DNA of 64,000 bases, from positions 6,948 through 70,947 of the forward strand of contig QANU01064559.1 of assembly GCA_003254905.1 (NCBI GenBank), read 5' to 3'. Position numbers and translations under genes: made by a program. The notes beneath the pieces were generated by a model. It was not told where the DNA came from. It saw nothing but the letters and a program-made list of their open reading frames with translations, and searched no databases. Positions 45,781-60,015 of the stretch are shown one piece after another. This DNA is from Nissolia schottii. Lineage: Eukaryota > Streptophyta > Magnoliopsida > Fabales > Fabaceae. Positions within the stretch are counted from its first letter, which is position 1. Each line of letters opens with the position of its first letter.

Positions 45781-47586
45781 TCACTCCAGTTTTTCCAGTT
45801 CCCCCATTCTTTCAATGATAGCCTGCAAAGTGCACAAATAACAGGTCTGTAATCTAATGGAATCAAGGTTGGTTATCGATGTTACAGAATTCGACATATT
45901 TTCACAGAATTTAACCAAGGCCACAAATATAATAAGCAGAAAAAAATATGTCGGAAGAAGCTACAGAAGTGGGCAACAAAGCCATATGCTATATATACAG
46001 ATGGTGCAACCACACATCAAGATCAGATTTACTCCGAAAAGAATACATACCTTCTTGCTAGTTTCTTGCAGTTCGCCTGCTAGAATGAATTCATCAAGTA
46101 TAAGATAGACCTTCAACACAAATAGGTAAACAATAAGTAACCATACACAATGTGGAACACATTCATGTCTTTGATAAGAATGGATCAGAATATGTAAAAG
46201 TAAACTCAAGAACTGTATTTATGGTTTTCTAATGAAACTACAAAGGTCAGGGATATTCGAGAGACCCTTGCTCTCCTAGACTCTCAAGCCCTAACTACTC
46301 AAATCCTGCCTTCTACCTCTCTAATCCTCTCTTTCATACTCTTTCGTTAATTGTTAGCAACTAACTACTACTAATTCCTAGTAAGTGCCTGGCCCAAATC
46401 CTATCACTCTTTAAGGAAAGATAGTGTGTTAATCCAAGTAGCATGCGGATGTACAAGAAAGATACGGATAAATAACCAACCTTGTGGAAGTTAAAAACCA
46501 AGTCGAGTTCACACACGTTGCTGAAGAAGTGATCCAAAATCTCCACAAACAAATGGATGCACTCTAAGTACGCCAGCTCGTTATCAGTGATGTCAACACA
46601 AAGCGAGAAGAACAAGCCAGCGTATCGCCTGTATATTACCTTGTGAGTTCTAAACTGCAAAAGAGACGTAACAATCACATGGTTACCCACAGTAACCAAA
46701 GAGCCTAGCCAGCTTGAACTAGCTTCAAACACATCAAAAAGCCAACCAGACAAAATCAATCTAATATGTAAAAGAGAAAAAATAGACAGTGCATCCTTTG
46801 GCAACTGATTATTTCTACAAAAAGATTTGCATTTTTCTTTCCAAAAGATTTCTCAGGAACAAAATCTCGATCCTTTTCTTGTTACCCTAAACCATGTACC
46901 TAGAAGTCCACTGAATTCTACCTACTAATCTTCCTTGAGCCGGGTCAGGCCATTAAGCGAAGAAAACTCTACCAACGTTAATTTCTTTATTTACTTGCTG
47001 CCATTATTTGATTATAAGCTGTCTTTGACTCTAAAATAAGCTAAATCCCAATCCAAACACACCTTACAGCACAAGTACAACGTTTCTAGCCCTCTGAAAA
47101 TGAAAGAATATTCATCACAATTGTATCAAATTAATGCATCTATGCTATGAAAAACCAAAAACAAAAAAGGCTTCAACTTTGTGAGAACTGAAGATATTCA
47201 AAAAGTAGTAATAATAATAATAATAGAGATTTTAGATGAGTGCAAGAGAAAGTTACGAACCTCAACGAAATTCGTATGTTTAGGGTCTCGATTTACGACG
47301 AGGCGATGAACCTGAAAATAATAAAAAAATTGAAGAGAATTAATGAGAAATTAGGGTATCTAGAAGAAGAGCAAAGAAAAGGTTAATTACCAACCTCGTA
47401 TTCGACCTTGTGCTTCTCGGAATCCTCGAGAGGAACGTAGTATTTGGCTAAACGGGTCTTCCCCTGCCTGTTCTGCAACAGAATGAATCGGATCTGCCCA
47501 ATTTTTCCATAAATCAAAAAAATCATAATTTAGAATAAAATCAAAGAGATTATAATGAAACAGAATGAGTTGTTATCTCTCACCAT
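45781..47586 (-). CDS. AP2S: AP-2 complex subunit sigma (clathrin adaptor small subunit)
   Basis: Six coding exons on the minus strand (47586-47584, 47493-47395, 47311-47261, 46654-46481, 46110-46051, 45822-45781) give 142 residues, the usual length of sigma-2 adaptin. Key segments: [20 protein letters not shown] at the N-terminus, [72 protein letters not shown], ending MGELEKLE. This small subunit is part of the AP-2 core that selects plasma-membrane cargo (acidic dileucine signals) for clathrin-mediated endocytosis. All borders are GT-AG. The first coding exon holds only the ATG, followed at once by the intron. The gene is convergent with the 12-exon gene ending at 45277. It appears intact. 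Confidence 0.96.
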
Positions 47587-47589
47587 TTC

Positions 47590-49040
47590 CAACAACAATG
47601 CTATGGAGATCGATGCGGGATTTGAGGGGGAAACGACGCTGGGTGAATGTTCTCCAATCTGCAACGAAGATGAATGAAACCAAAACGACCCTTTACTTTC
47701 GTTCCACCTATTTTCTCTTTTCCCTTTTTTTTCTTTTAATATATTAATAGCAGCTTAGCTACGGTGTTGCCCTTCATTGACTTCAAAATTCAATATACCA
47801 GAAATTCTTATCTGCGCTCACTTCTATCACATAATTTTTTTTATTTATTTTGGCATAGATATATGTAATAAAAGAAAAATGTCTAGCAGTCAATCCACAT
47901 AATGCCTTTATTTAATGAGCACAAATAATATTATTTATGATAAAAATAAGTTATGTCAAAACGCTTGACAAAACATATATTAAAAGTGATAAAACACAAT
48001 TTTATTATATTTGTGTTCTAAAATTTTGTATTTTTACTTTTTTTAAAGCAGTTAAATTTTAGTCATAATCTACTAATTTAAGTTATACACTTGTCATAAT
48101 CTTATTTTATCATTAAAAAGTAAATTGTTCCCTACAATGTCACCCTTCTTTTGTGAACGGAAAGGTACCATGTCTCTCTAGTATATAATAAATATTTCCC
48201 TTATATTTACTTATTGCTCAATTTGAATATTCATAAGCTATTGACGTAACTCTCTTTTTTCTCTCTTTTTATTAAGATGTATGTGAAATGTACAATAATT
48301 GTTGTAAGTAATTTTATTTTTTAATGGACAAAATCTAGCTTATTAATTCATATAAGTACCCATAAGAAGTTTTAATGTAAGTGATTTGCTTGTTGGTTTA
48401 AAATGCCTAGACATAACTTGATTATTAAACGGACTATTAAACCAAACTAAGCTTAATGTGAGTTAAGCAAAAGTATAGCAAGAGTTCTACCCCTACATGC
48501 AAGTCAAACACAAGATTTTTTTCTTCACGACCAAGGTATCCACTGGGATAAGTCTGACGACTAGTTCCTCGCTGACTTATTACCTTTAAGGGTGGGACAG
48601 TTGACCCGATGATTTAAGACTACTCCATATCCAAAATTAAGAATTGAACCTCTAAAATTTGGTTAATGAATCTCTTTTGTTCAACCACACCATGATTCAA
48701 ACACAAGACATTGCACAATAGAAACTTCTTCAGTGTATATTTATATACAACTATTCGTTATCAATTTACTTGTGGTTTAAGTAAACGTATATAACAACAA
48801 TGTGCTTTTACTAAGAGTGTCCTAATGTTTAATTAGTACACTCAAATTTCAACCTTCCACCAAGTCATCTTTTCCTTTCTCATACAAGGTGCTTACCTCC
48901 AACTTTAGCCCCTAAAAAATATTCGTATGCTTGGGACAGTTGGATTATTTCTTCAAACTCAATGCTCATATTCAAAGGATTCCAATAATGATAGACTTTA
49001 ACTACTCAGATTTTTTTAAAACCATGATGATATAAATGTA
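47590..49040. other. Intergenic between AP2S and the hexokinase gene
   Basis: AT-rich. It holds the AP2S upstream region and one weak SINE-like unit (48500-48710). No gene supported. Confidence 0.55.
48500..48710 (-). repeat. Possible tRNA-derived SINE
   Basis: On the minus strand a B-box-like AGGTTCAATTCTTAA follows TGGTGTGGTTGAACAAAAG at about 40 bases, then a body with no ORF. The pattern resembles a tRNA-related SINE head, but the boxes are imperfect and no target duplication was found. Confidence 0.3.
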
Positions 49041-50400
49041 AAATGCTCCTAAAAGGGGTGCTTGTACTTTGAGTTTGAAGCTGCCAATGGAGCAGCACCT
49101 ATGCCAGACCCATCTCTTGAATGCTCTATTACCACATTCTTTGACTTTTCTGTTCCTAGAAGATCGTTGACCGAATCTTGCAGATATGCCCTGTATTGAG
49201 GGTGATTTGCATTTAAGCCCCCCATCAACGGCCACAACAGTTCTCTTCCCAAATATGATACCTTTTGAATCTTCCTCCAACTTTTGCAGAATCCCCACAA
49301 TTCCTGCACCAGCTAAGCTTCCACCTCGTTTTATAATAGCGTCACAAACCTCCAACACGGTTTTCCTTGCACTTAAATTGGACTCAACCTAAAGAGAAAT
49401 GAAAATAATCATAGAGTGATGTAACACATGCATTTCCAATCATACATACACAAAATTTATGCATCTATCAATATATCATGCACTAAAACACAATCTTCTT
49501 GCTTCATATATTGATGTACGACTCTTGCATCATTTTCAAAAGATTAATATTACATAATGAGAATTAGTTGCCAGCATTATGCTAAAATTTGTCAAGATTC
49601 AAAGGAAGTGGTAAGTGAAAAAGAAGAGCAAAGATCACTAGCTATCCAGGCGTAAAAAAATAATGTCGCGTCATTCAAGCGAGCAACAATTTAATTTGTC
49701 TATTATTTTCCTTTTTCGAAATCACTATTTACAAGTCTTCCTACAACTAAAGTAAATTCACTAATTTGTACTCATTAAAGCAATGTTACTTCTTCCCAAA
49801 CTGCGTTGTCTAATTATTATATTTTTTTCCCTGGTAATAGAGTTCCAAAGTTTACTCTAGAAAATGTGTTATGGTTTACGAACCAAACCAGTCCTATTGT
49901 GAATTATGAAACAAAGGCTTATACTTAATGTTACCACATCTTATTTCCCGCAGTATAATGTATTGGCGTTACCATTAGTATATGATAAAAAGTAAAGGAT
50001 AACAACTTATGTTTTGCTGGGATTTAGTCTTAGTTTGTTTATCTTATCCATAAGCTCCTTTTCCTTTACTTTATCACTTGTCAGTATAGTTAGGACAAGA
50101 AGTATACCCCTGCTCTATCATAGAGGAGAGACTCGACGGCTTGTAAATTGCCAGAACAGTCCTGCTGCATCGCACATAGATCTGGGGTCCTATCAAAATT
50201 TTCATTTAGAAGCACATTTCAGCATGAGTAAATCTCAGAAGAGTTCAATTCAAGATATAATGTAACGAAATAATATGGTAAAAAAGGAACAACTGCATGT
50301 ATAGAATACATGTTATATTACCAATTCTCATGTAGCAATTGGAATTCTTAACTAATATATATGATTTGAGCTATAGATTTTAACTCGGACTTTAACGTTA

Positions 50401-50553
<153 letters not shown>

Positions 50554-50994
50554 TTAACTTTTTTCTGCTTGCTCTTTTGTCAGAACAACAAGAATAGCGG
50601 TATGTTTGGTTTCCCGTTTGAAAACCCCTCAAACGGTGATTTGGACAAACACTTCTCTCTTGTAGCTTTTGCTCAGACTATGATTTGGAGATTTCAAACC
50701 GAAAACCAAACATGCTGTGCAACGAAAAATGGTACCACATCTTACCTGCTTGCCAGGGTTGATGCTAGAAGCATCCATTTCTCTATCGAACTCGGTTAAA
50801 GGGAGACCTTTCGAGAATGACCCCCACTCAGTACTAATGATCTGAATGAAGGAATGTTTTCCTCAGATCAAGATGAGCTAATTCATCTACGGCATTGCCA
50901 CAAGGAAACAAGAAAAATGCTACACTGCCCGAACTGTACTGCCAAAATTGTACTGCCCGAATGATGCGGCACAGTATTTCACTCTACTATCTTA

Positions 50995-51255
<261 letters not shown>

Positions 51256-51840
51256 CTATAACATTAGTTTAGCAGTTAATTATTAGAATCATTTGCATTG
51301 GTTTAAAACTTGTACAAAAGTATAACATTGAAAATTAACATACCAGTGCAGAAACTCGCATATCTAGTCCTTGTCTTTGCATAGCCTCATTCAGACAAGC
51401 AACCACATCTCTTCCTGCCTGCATAAAAAGTTTCAAGTTCACCATCATGCTAGTATTGGGGTTAATACATATCTGTCATTATATAAATATACCAAAGTAT
51501 GAAATTCTAGTTACTGATAACGATTGATGACACAGTGAATAAGTTCAGTGGATTGCACAAACCATTTAAGTAAAACTTAACAATATCATGCATTGAATCC
51601 ATTTATAGCAACAAATCAGAAAGTGAGATAATAATCCTTCAATTGATGTTAAATGGAGGCACATTTTTCTGCTGCATTATCGTGTTAGGCCTTGTGGTAC
51701 AATTAACATAGCCTACTACTATCAATGATTTACAACCTTTAACTAGGGCTGCATTTGTATATGTTGATTAAATACCAATGGCAATATTGATTGATCTGGT
51801 AAATAATCCAACAACAACCAAGTCTTGCTCTACTATATCA

Positions 51841-52095
<255 letters not shown>

Positions 52096-52317
52096 TCAAA
52101 AAGCTCCTACAAGGCAGGTAAGTACACCAAGATGTTAATTTCAGTTAAGATAGGAGAAATGTTACATTTTAAAGAAAAAACAAATACTGCTTTAGCATAT
52201 AATAAAATAGTATAACCCCATTTACCCATCTGAGTATCAATAGAAGCGTCACGCCATTTACACAAAAAATTCTAACCATTTTAGCAAACATTCTATAAAT
52301 CAAATACACACGAACTT

Positions 52318-52460
52318 GTACCAACTAAGTGCTGGTCCGAGTGGAAGGGACTAGCGTCTCTTAAGTATGTAGTCCTGAGTTCGATCCCAAGATCCATGTG
52401 TATGGAAAAAACACGATTGTATCTCACGAAACTAGTCTATCACTCGGATTAAAAACAGGC
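52318..52460 (+). repeat. tRNA-derived SINE candidate in hexokinase intron 2
   Basis: An A-box-like TGGTCCGAGTGG (near 52333) and, about 45 bases on, a B-box-like GAGTTCGATCCC (near 52378) have the order and spacing of an RNA polymerase III promoter. The following body has no ORF. No poly-A or T tail or target duplication was established. Confidence 0.5.
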
Positions 52461-52483
52461 AATACCTCGGATGTGGCATAACA

Positions 52484-53221
<738 letters not shown>

Positions 53222-54034
53222 TTAATAAGGAACCAGAACATAACAGCGACAGCTGATTGGTAAAAATAACTTGGTGAAATTTGAAGCAAACAACTTTTTT
53301 TCCCTTTCATTTCTATATATTATAAAAATCATGTTTTTTTTTTCTTCTTCTTATTTCACTTAAGTTAAAATCATGTAACATGTCATGATTATAATCTTAT
53401 ATATGAATTGAATAAGCTAGCCCTGCTATTTCATTTCGTTACTATTTTATTTCATTCAGCAATCATCACATTTTTGTTTCAAAAATTATAGCTAAATTAT
53501 TCTAATTTCTAGCTAAATTATTGAAAGTGTGCAAAATTGAAATCCAAAAATAGAAATGTATACATACCCAGTGGGAAGATTGTCAACATAGGAAGGTATC
53601 ATCGGAAGGCCGCGTCCTCCGCCACAACCTCCGTCGTCGTCGGTGGCGGCGGCGACGAGACCGGCACGCATCTCTGCTGACATGGCATCCGCCACTCTCT
53701 GAAGCAGAGGCTGAGGGGTCCCACACTCCTCTTTCAGCTTCCTCAACATCATCACACTACTTGTTGTTGTCGATACGGCGTCGGATCGGAGCGACATCGT
53801 CGCGAACCGTGGCGTGCTCCTCCTTCTTCGCCGCGCGGCGATCGCGGAAGAAAGGATCCGACGACGACGGCGGCGGAGGAAGCTAGTGACATGTTTGCCG
53901 CTGCTGTCTATGATCAATCAATTCGATCTTATTACCAAAATCAACAAGTAGCAGAAAGTAATATATTTTTTCTCAACAATAAACTTACAGAGAAATTATT
54001 ATATTTATTTTATTATTTATATTATTTTAAGTGT

Positions 54035-54165
54035 TCTTTGACCGACGGGTTAGTCAAAGTGGTAAGCGGTTTGATATCGCTTAAGCACGAGTTCGAGACC
54101 TTGTGTACGCCCCGTTAGGAGACTCACCCGCCATAGCCAATCAAAGGCAGACAACCTAAAAAAAT
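54035..54165 (+). repeat. tRNA-derived SINE candidate
   Basis: TTAGTCAAAGTGGTAAGCGG (A-box-like) is followed 30 bases later by CACGAGTTCGAGACC (B-box-like), then a short body ending in an A-rich tract (CCTAAAAAAATTT). Spacing and order fit a tRNA-related SINE, located 120 bp upstream of the hexokinase start. Confidence 0.5.
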
Positions 54166-54174
54166 TTAAATGTT

Positions 54175-55515
54175 CTTTTAGGACAAAAATGATACATGTA
54201 TACCCAATTTTATACACTCATACATATACCATTAATAATGCACAAACTTTATTCTCATGAGTGCACAAACATTACAAATTTATAGATGATATTCTCAATT
54301 ATACTTAATTAAGTGCACAAACATTACCGGCATTAAAACACAAACTTTATGAATATAAGTATAGGGTGTATGTATGGTGTATATTTTTTGATGTACGTGT
54401 AGCATGACTCCTGAGGGAAAAAATTTTAGTATTATTCTATATTTTGTTTTTAGAAATGCTCCATGTACACCCATAAAGCATACACTCGTATATACACTCC
54501 TCGTTTATACGCAATTACTGATGAATATACGTATAACGTTTAATTATACACAACGCGCGCTCCCAATCCTAAATTCGGTCTCATCATCGTTTTCTCTCAT
54601 CTTCTTCAACCTCTTATCATTGTTCTGTTATGTTCACCATCGTCATCCTCGTCATTCTTTCATCCCCCCATCCTCTAATTCTCTCATCATCAGCATCATT
54701 CTGATCCTCCTTATCTTCATCATATTATCATGTCAAATTTGATTAAAATTGATTTAAGATGATAAAAGGTTGGTTTCTTTTTAAAATAGATGAGATCTAT
54801 ATTTAACAATGGTGGTGAGGGTCTATGTTGCAGAATATGATATCTGAATGGAATGCACAAAGTAATTTTGCAGGTTACGATATCAGATTTTGGTGCACAA
54901 ACATTATACGACAATGTGCACAAACTTTATATGGCCGTATACACAAACATTAAGCTCGTGTTTTACAACACTGTGATTTTATTCAAACATAAATAAGTTT
55001 CCAATCTTTATACATTTTTAGTGGACTATCTTTATAAAAATTAGTTCACATACATGTGTACACACACTTTTATACATTCTAATGCATAAACTTTAAATAT
55101 ATGCATTTTACTTAATGTACAGTTAAGTATTTTTGCAGGTTATGATATCAGATTTTAGTGCACAAACATTATATGACGATGTGCACAAACTTTATATGAC
55201 CATAGGCACAAACATTAAGCCCTTTGTGTTACAGCAATGTGATTTTAGTGCTATTCACCATCATTCTGATCCTCTTTATCTTCATCATATTGTCATGTTA
55301 AATTTGATTAAAATTGATTTAAGATGATAAAAGGTTGGTTTCTTTTTAAAATAGATAAGATCTATATTTAACAATAGTGGTGAGAGTCTATGTTCCAGAA
55401 TATGATATCTGAATGGAGTGCAGAAACATTATACGACGATGTGCACAAACTTTATATGGTCGTATACACAAACGTTAAGCTCGTGTTTTATAACACTGTG
55501 ATTTTATTCAAAGGA
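54175..55515. mobile_element. Cluster of GTGCACAAACTTTAT-family elements
   Basis: Bases 54175-54415 form a short copy with inverted ends (TGATACATGTATACCC... / ...GTGTATGTATGGTGTA). Bases 54447-55515 form a longer one with TGTACACCCATA at its left end. Within the longer one, a block of about 260 bp starting CATCATTCTGATCCTC is repeated 565 bp further on (54694 and 55259). The internal words TGCACAAACTTTATATGG and CACAAACATTAAGC recur four or five times. Related to 37505-38425. Confidence 0.65.
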
Positions 55516-58500
55516 GTTGAGATTATTATTTATTATTGTTGAATCCTAAAATTCTTTCAATTGGTATTAGAGCCAATTTAACTTTTGATTTTGGTTGTGA
55601 TTATGTTTTATCATGAGATTGTGATTTTGTTTTATGTTAGAAAATTAGACACATGTTACGAACTCTTATAGAACCCAATTTTGGATTTCAACTTATTGGT
55701 GATTGAATTCGAAATTGCAATGGGGTTATTATTACTCGTGTTGTTGTGAGCAAATTGAGGTACAAAACGTACATAAGAGTTTTGATTTGAGAGAGAATTT
55801 TGAGTTATAACTTAAGAAACTTAACTCTCCTTGCTCGAAACCCATAATCCATAATTGGCAGATTTTCAACCGCAAACCTCAAGAGTTTTGTAGATATGAA
55901 AGCTCGAATTCATAGAAACGAAAATCAGGAATTTTTGTTAAGTGTCGAGGGAGAAATTGTCGCGGGTCTGTTCTTCGCATTTTTTATGGCTAAAATATGA
56001 AATGAATATGTGATTTCGTAGACGAATCTTGTTGGTTGAAAAATGCAAGAATGAATCTTGAATGAAGCTCCAATGGAGGAACCCATGTGAGAACGCGTGT
56101 TGACCCAATGGGTGAGGGAGATGACTCCCTTGGGCTGTATGTGAAGCCTAATCGCAGTCTGCCACGCGTGCAGCTGAGTGGGCCTAGTTCTGGGGTTCTC
56201 CTCACCAAATTTTTCTATTTTGGATAATTTCATTATTTCTATTTTTTTTGGGTGATTTTTATGGAATTTTTTGGACACTAAAAATATTTTTTGTGGATTT
56301 TTCAAACTTTAAAATTGATTAAAATTATGTGGTGCTCTCTCAATTTTGGCCAAATTTTTTCTTTGTATAATTCATAATATTATTGAGCACAAAATTTTTT
56401 GTACACTCTCAAAGTTAATGTATTTTGGTTATTCAAGTAATTCTTACCCCCTGATATTATGCATTGTAATTACTTTAATAACCAAAATACACTAACTTTG
56501 AGAGTGTGCAAAACATACAATATTATTATTATAATTAAATATTGCACAATATTTTTTTGAGAGTTGTTATTTGAAAAATTATTGTTATTATTGTTTGGCA
56601 TTTTTTTTTTGTAATTGTGAGCTCACCTTCATGAGACCAATTATGATAAAATGTAATTGTATGATTATTGAATAATTTTTTATTCATATGTATGTACATA
56701 GTATTTTGTTAAATATTGCCACTATTGAATTATGTACTACACATCATGGGACTTTTTATTTGAGAAATTAATAAATATATTGGTTATCTTGTTCCAGGAA
56801 ATAAATTTTGTTAAAGTCTGTTTATTTTAATGTTATGCAATTATTTGGTTTGAGTTTCCAGATTTAATAATGTTGTAAATTATGAGATGCCCTATTGAAT
56901 TTTGAGTTGAAAAATATTTTGTTGATATTTATGGCAATTTTTTTCCGTATCTCATAATTTGTATACTCTCAGATTTTATGATTTACAAGGACTAAGATAG
57001 TTTTGGTTCTTAGTTGCGAATCTAGTATTGTATATTATAATTTTGTTTCTTGGGACATTGCAATTTTGTATTTAGGGCAATGTTGGTTTGAGAGTTGTTA
57101 TGTATTTTTTTTTGGAACATGATAATGTTACACACTCCCATGTTAATTTGGAATAGTGCTTTTCATAAAATTTTGATATATTGATTTATGTAGTTCAAGT
57201 GAGAAAATGTTGAATTATTGTGTGGAAGACATAAATCACTATTAAATTTAAGGTTAATTTCAGATTAATTAAATGCTTTAAAGCATATTTTGATTTTAAA
57301 AATATTAACTTTTGGGAGTGATCATTATGATAGTGATGTATATTTTATAGCACTTTGACAATTGTGATAAAATATTGTTTACAATATTTGTGAAATTATT
57401 TATGTTTCCGCTGCTTATAATAAAATACTGTTATCATGAAAGTGTTATTTTTTTAAGGTAAAATATATATTATTTGTCATGGAGAAATGATTTTAATTTT
57501 GACAATATCTCTATACTTTGTTTGACCAATTACATTATGTTATTTATTTCTTTTTTGAAGGGAGTTTTGCTCACTAATTATGATTTATTAAATAATTATG
57601 AATAAGATGAAGGAGCAACATGATATTAATGCGAGTCATGTAATGGGTATGGTGAGAAGAAGTTATAACCCCATTGCAATGGCGAAGCAGGGAGCAATCT
57701 GACATGATGCAAGGCTCGTGGCACCTGATGAGATGACTGAAGTTGTAACTTGTAGTCTCTCTCTTTTTTTTTTTTCCTTGTTTTTTTAAAATTAACTTTT
57801 ATATCTAGGTTTCTGCTTTTTATCCATGGATTTGATTTCTGATTATTGGACTTTATGTAACTTGTACACATATAAATCCTCTGTAATAGCCTCCTCTTTC
57901 ATGTTTTCTAATTAATAGATATTCTTGTGTTAGTGGGTATTGGGTAATAGTTAGGGAGATGATAAAGCCTGAGCAGTATTTGGAAAGTATTGTTTTTTTG
58001 TTTTTTTGGAATATATATTAATTATTGTATAATAATTATTCAAATATGCTCAACTCTCTAATAAGAAAGGATCAATACAGAGGAAGAACAATACATCAAA
58101 TAGTGCAGAAGGATTTACTACTAACTACTTGTTAAAATTGAAATATCTCTCTAAAATTACAATCAATCAAACAGAATTTTCTTTAGAACTTAATTAGCAT
58201 CTGATAATTTCTCCGACCACAATAAACACACACAAAAATAATAATAATCAAATCACACTCATTTAATTCACTTGTAATCTATATATAGTAGTTCATTAAA
58301 GCTCGAACTCAAGAATCGAACTTAAGAAGTAGTTAGTGGTAAATAATCAAATCTTTTTCTAAGACTCAAATTTAAGAAGTAGATAGTGATAAATAGAAGA
58401 AAAAAAATCCCGTAAAGCTTATCACCATCTTAACTAATTTCACTTTAGTATACCGTGTTTTAGTGAAACTATAAAATGAGGTCCTGAGTATCATTGGAAA

Positions 58501-58700
58501 AAAAAAACGAAAAAGAATAACAATGATAGTAGTTAACACATAGAAAGCTCAATGATTTAATATTTTCAGATGAAAAAAAAAAGAGAGAAAAACCAATGAC
58601 ATGAAGTATGGCTTATGATAAGTAGGGAGTGCTTACCCTTACACATGTACATCAATTATTAAATCATGAATTGAAACATAAGATACATATGGCAACTTTG
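55516..58700. other. Intergenic, AT-rich
   Basis: No gene supported. It contains one fold-back MITE (56393-56515). Confidence 0.55.
56393..56515. mobile_element. Fold-back MITE with about 47-bp arms
   Basis: The left arm GTACACTCTCAAAGTTAATG TATTTTGGTTATTCAAGTAATT returns inverted as AATTACTTTAATAACCAAAA TACACTAACTTTGAGAGTGTGC, with only about three mismatches, separated by some 25 bases. A transcript would fold into a near-perfect hairpin. Confidence 0.85.
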
Positions 58701-58775
58701 GTTGATGTGTATAAAAAGCACGAACTGAAAGGACACAAATTAAGTTAAAGAGAGGGAGGGCGTGCATGGTCTTAA

Positions 58776-59045
58776 TTATACAACATCTGATTTTCGAGGA
58801 TCCAAAATGCCATCTTGTGCTGACTTGTTGAAGAACTCAATGCAATCCGCAATGGCCTCATTGTAATGAGAGTAAGATGAGTAATAAGAGCTGCACGAAG
58901 TCTTCGGCGGATCGAACCGGTCAGCGTTCCGGTTCCTTGACGACTCCGCCTGCCCGCCGCGATGATGATGTTGATGATGAGACGGCGCCGAGGAAGAGAA
59001 GACGAGGCGCATGAGGATCTTCCGGAATCGGTGGAAGAGCTTCAT
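58776..59045 (-). CDS. Small plant-specific protein (NEAIADCIEF motif)
   Basis: The start at 59045 (MKLFHRFRKILMRLVFSSSA) gives 89 residues. The same frame is open upstream to 59195, but that part is a poly-Gln/Asn stretch read from a TTG microsatellite and is more likely leader. The N-terminus is a basic amphipathic segment. The middle is His/Ser-rich, and the C-terminus SHYNEAIADCIEFFNKSAQD looks like the conserved core of a family of short plant proteins that I recall under the label Josephin-like. That name is a recollection, not shown by the sequence, and no catalytic Josephin domain is present. Single exon, no signal peptide. Confidence 0.6.
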   Translation of the reverse strand: MKLFHRFRKILMRLVFSSSAPSHHQHHHRGGQAESSRNRNADRFDPPKTSCSSYYSSYSHYNEAIADCIEFFNKSAQDGILDPRKSDVV

Positions 59046-59082
59046 GGCTGAGAAATTGAAATTGATGGAGGGAAGTGTTGTG

Positions 59083-59105
59083 TTTTGTTGTTGTTGTTGT
59101 TGTTT
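59083..59105 (-). repeat. TTG microsatellite
   Basis: About seven TTG units in the presumed 5' leader of the small minus-strand gene; read in frame it would encode poly-Gln. Confidence 0.85.
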
Positions 59106-59270
59106 TTTATTTTTATTTTGATTTTGAGTGCTTCCACCACATACTTGTATGACTACAAAGCTCTCTTCTCTAATTTGTGTGTTGTTGTTGTGCATTGTTT
59201 CTCTCCCTTAATTTGATGACAACTCCGGGAAGTGTAATGCTATGATGGATGTCGTTTGGTTTCTTTCAGG

Positions 59271-59309
<39 letters not shown>

Positions 59310-59382
59310 ATATGAAAAAAATAATGTTTTTCCTTACCCTAAGTTTTTAGGGACACCATTTTGTACGCATACGAATTATATA

Positions 59383-59532
59383 TTCCATTTATCTTAAATT
59401 AAGTGTCGTTTTCACCTTTTTTTTGGTTTATTCATAAGCCATAGTATTTAAATACAACAATTATATTTAGATATAATGATTTATGAATAAATCAAAAAAG
59501 TGAAAGCGACACTTAATTAAAGATAAATGGAG
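59383..59532. mobile_element. Stowaway-like MITE
   Basis: 150 bp with long inverted arms (TCCATTTATCTTAAATTAAG and its complement CTTAATTAAAGATAAATGGA), flanked by TA at 59381-59382 and 59533-59534. The arms extend over 60 bp (CGTTTTCACC...TTTATTCATAA). Confidence 0.85.
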
Positions 59533-59929
59533 TATCTACTAGTGAAATTTAACGGACATTCCCTCCCTACAAAGCAAATGGTATGTAGTGGGTAGTTATG
59601 TAGTAGCTAAGTAATTATGCATTTGAGTTATAATTTTAAGGGTAAAAGTGACATATAAAATTGGATACCAAGAAGAAGTTATTTCTTGATATCCCCTGTA
59701 GCTAAAATGTCTTGTTTATTGACGTGATTCTATGATATAAATTCATTAGTAATGCAACTAAAATGTTATTTTAGATTAATTTGTATCTACTATAAAAAAG
59801 GTTAACATATCTACTAGCATTTAATTAGACGATATTGTACAATTCTTTTACACGCACAGCACATGTATATCAAATTTATGTTATTATTTCCCCCTTAATT
59901 ATGAATTATTAAGATAATTTTGGACCAAA

Positions 59930-60015
59930 GGTGTGTAGTGGTTAAGTAAAGCCCTCTTTAGAAGTATGACTTCTAAGATTCAAAATTTTGGCATTGCAAA
60001 TAAAATTCACTCGAG
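59930..60015 (+). repeat. Possible SINE fragment
   Basis: GTGTGTAGTGGTTAAGTAAAG (A-box-like) and AAGATTCAAAATTTTGG (diverged B-box-like) lie at tRNA-like spacing. Weak. Confidence 0.3.

Noticed and set aside
53891-54742. Plus-strand frames upstream of hexokinase
   Set aside because: They run through a SINE-like unit and a repeat family and show no family resemblance.
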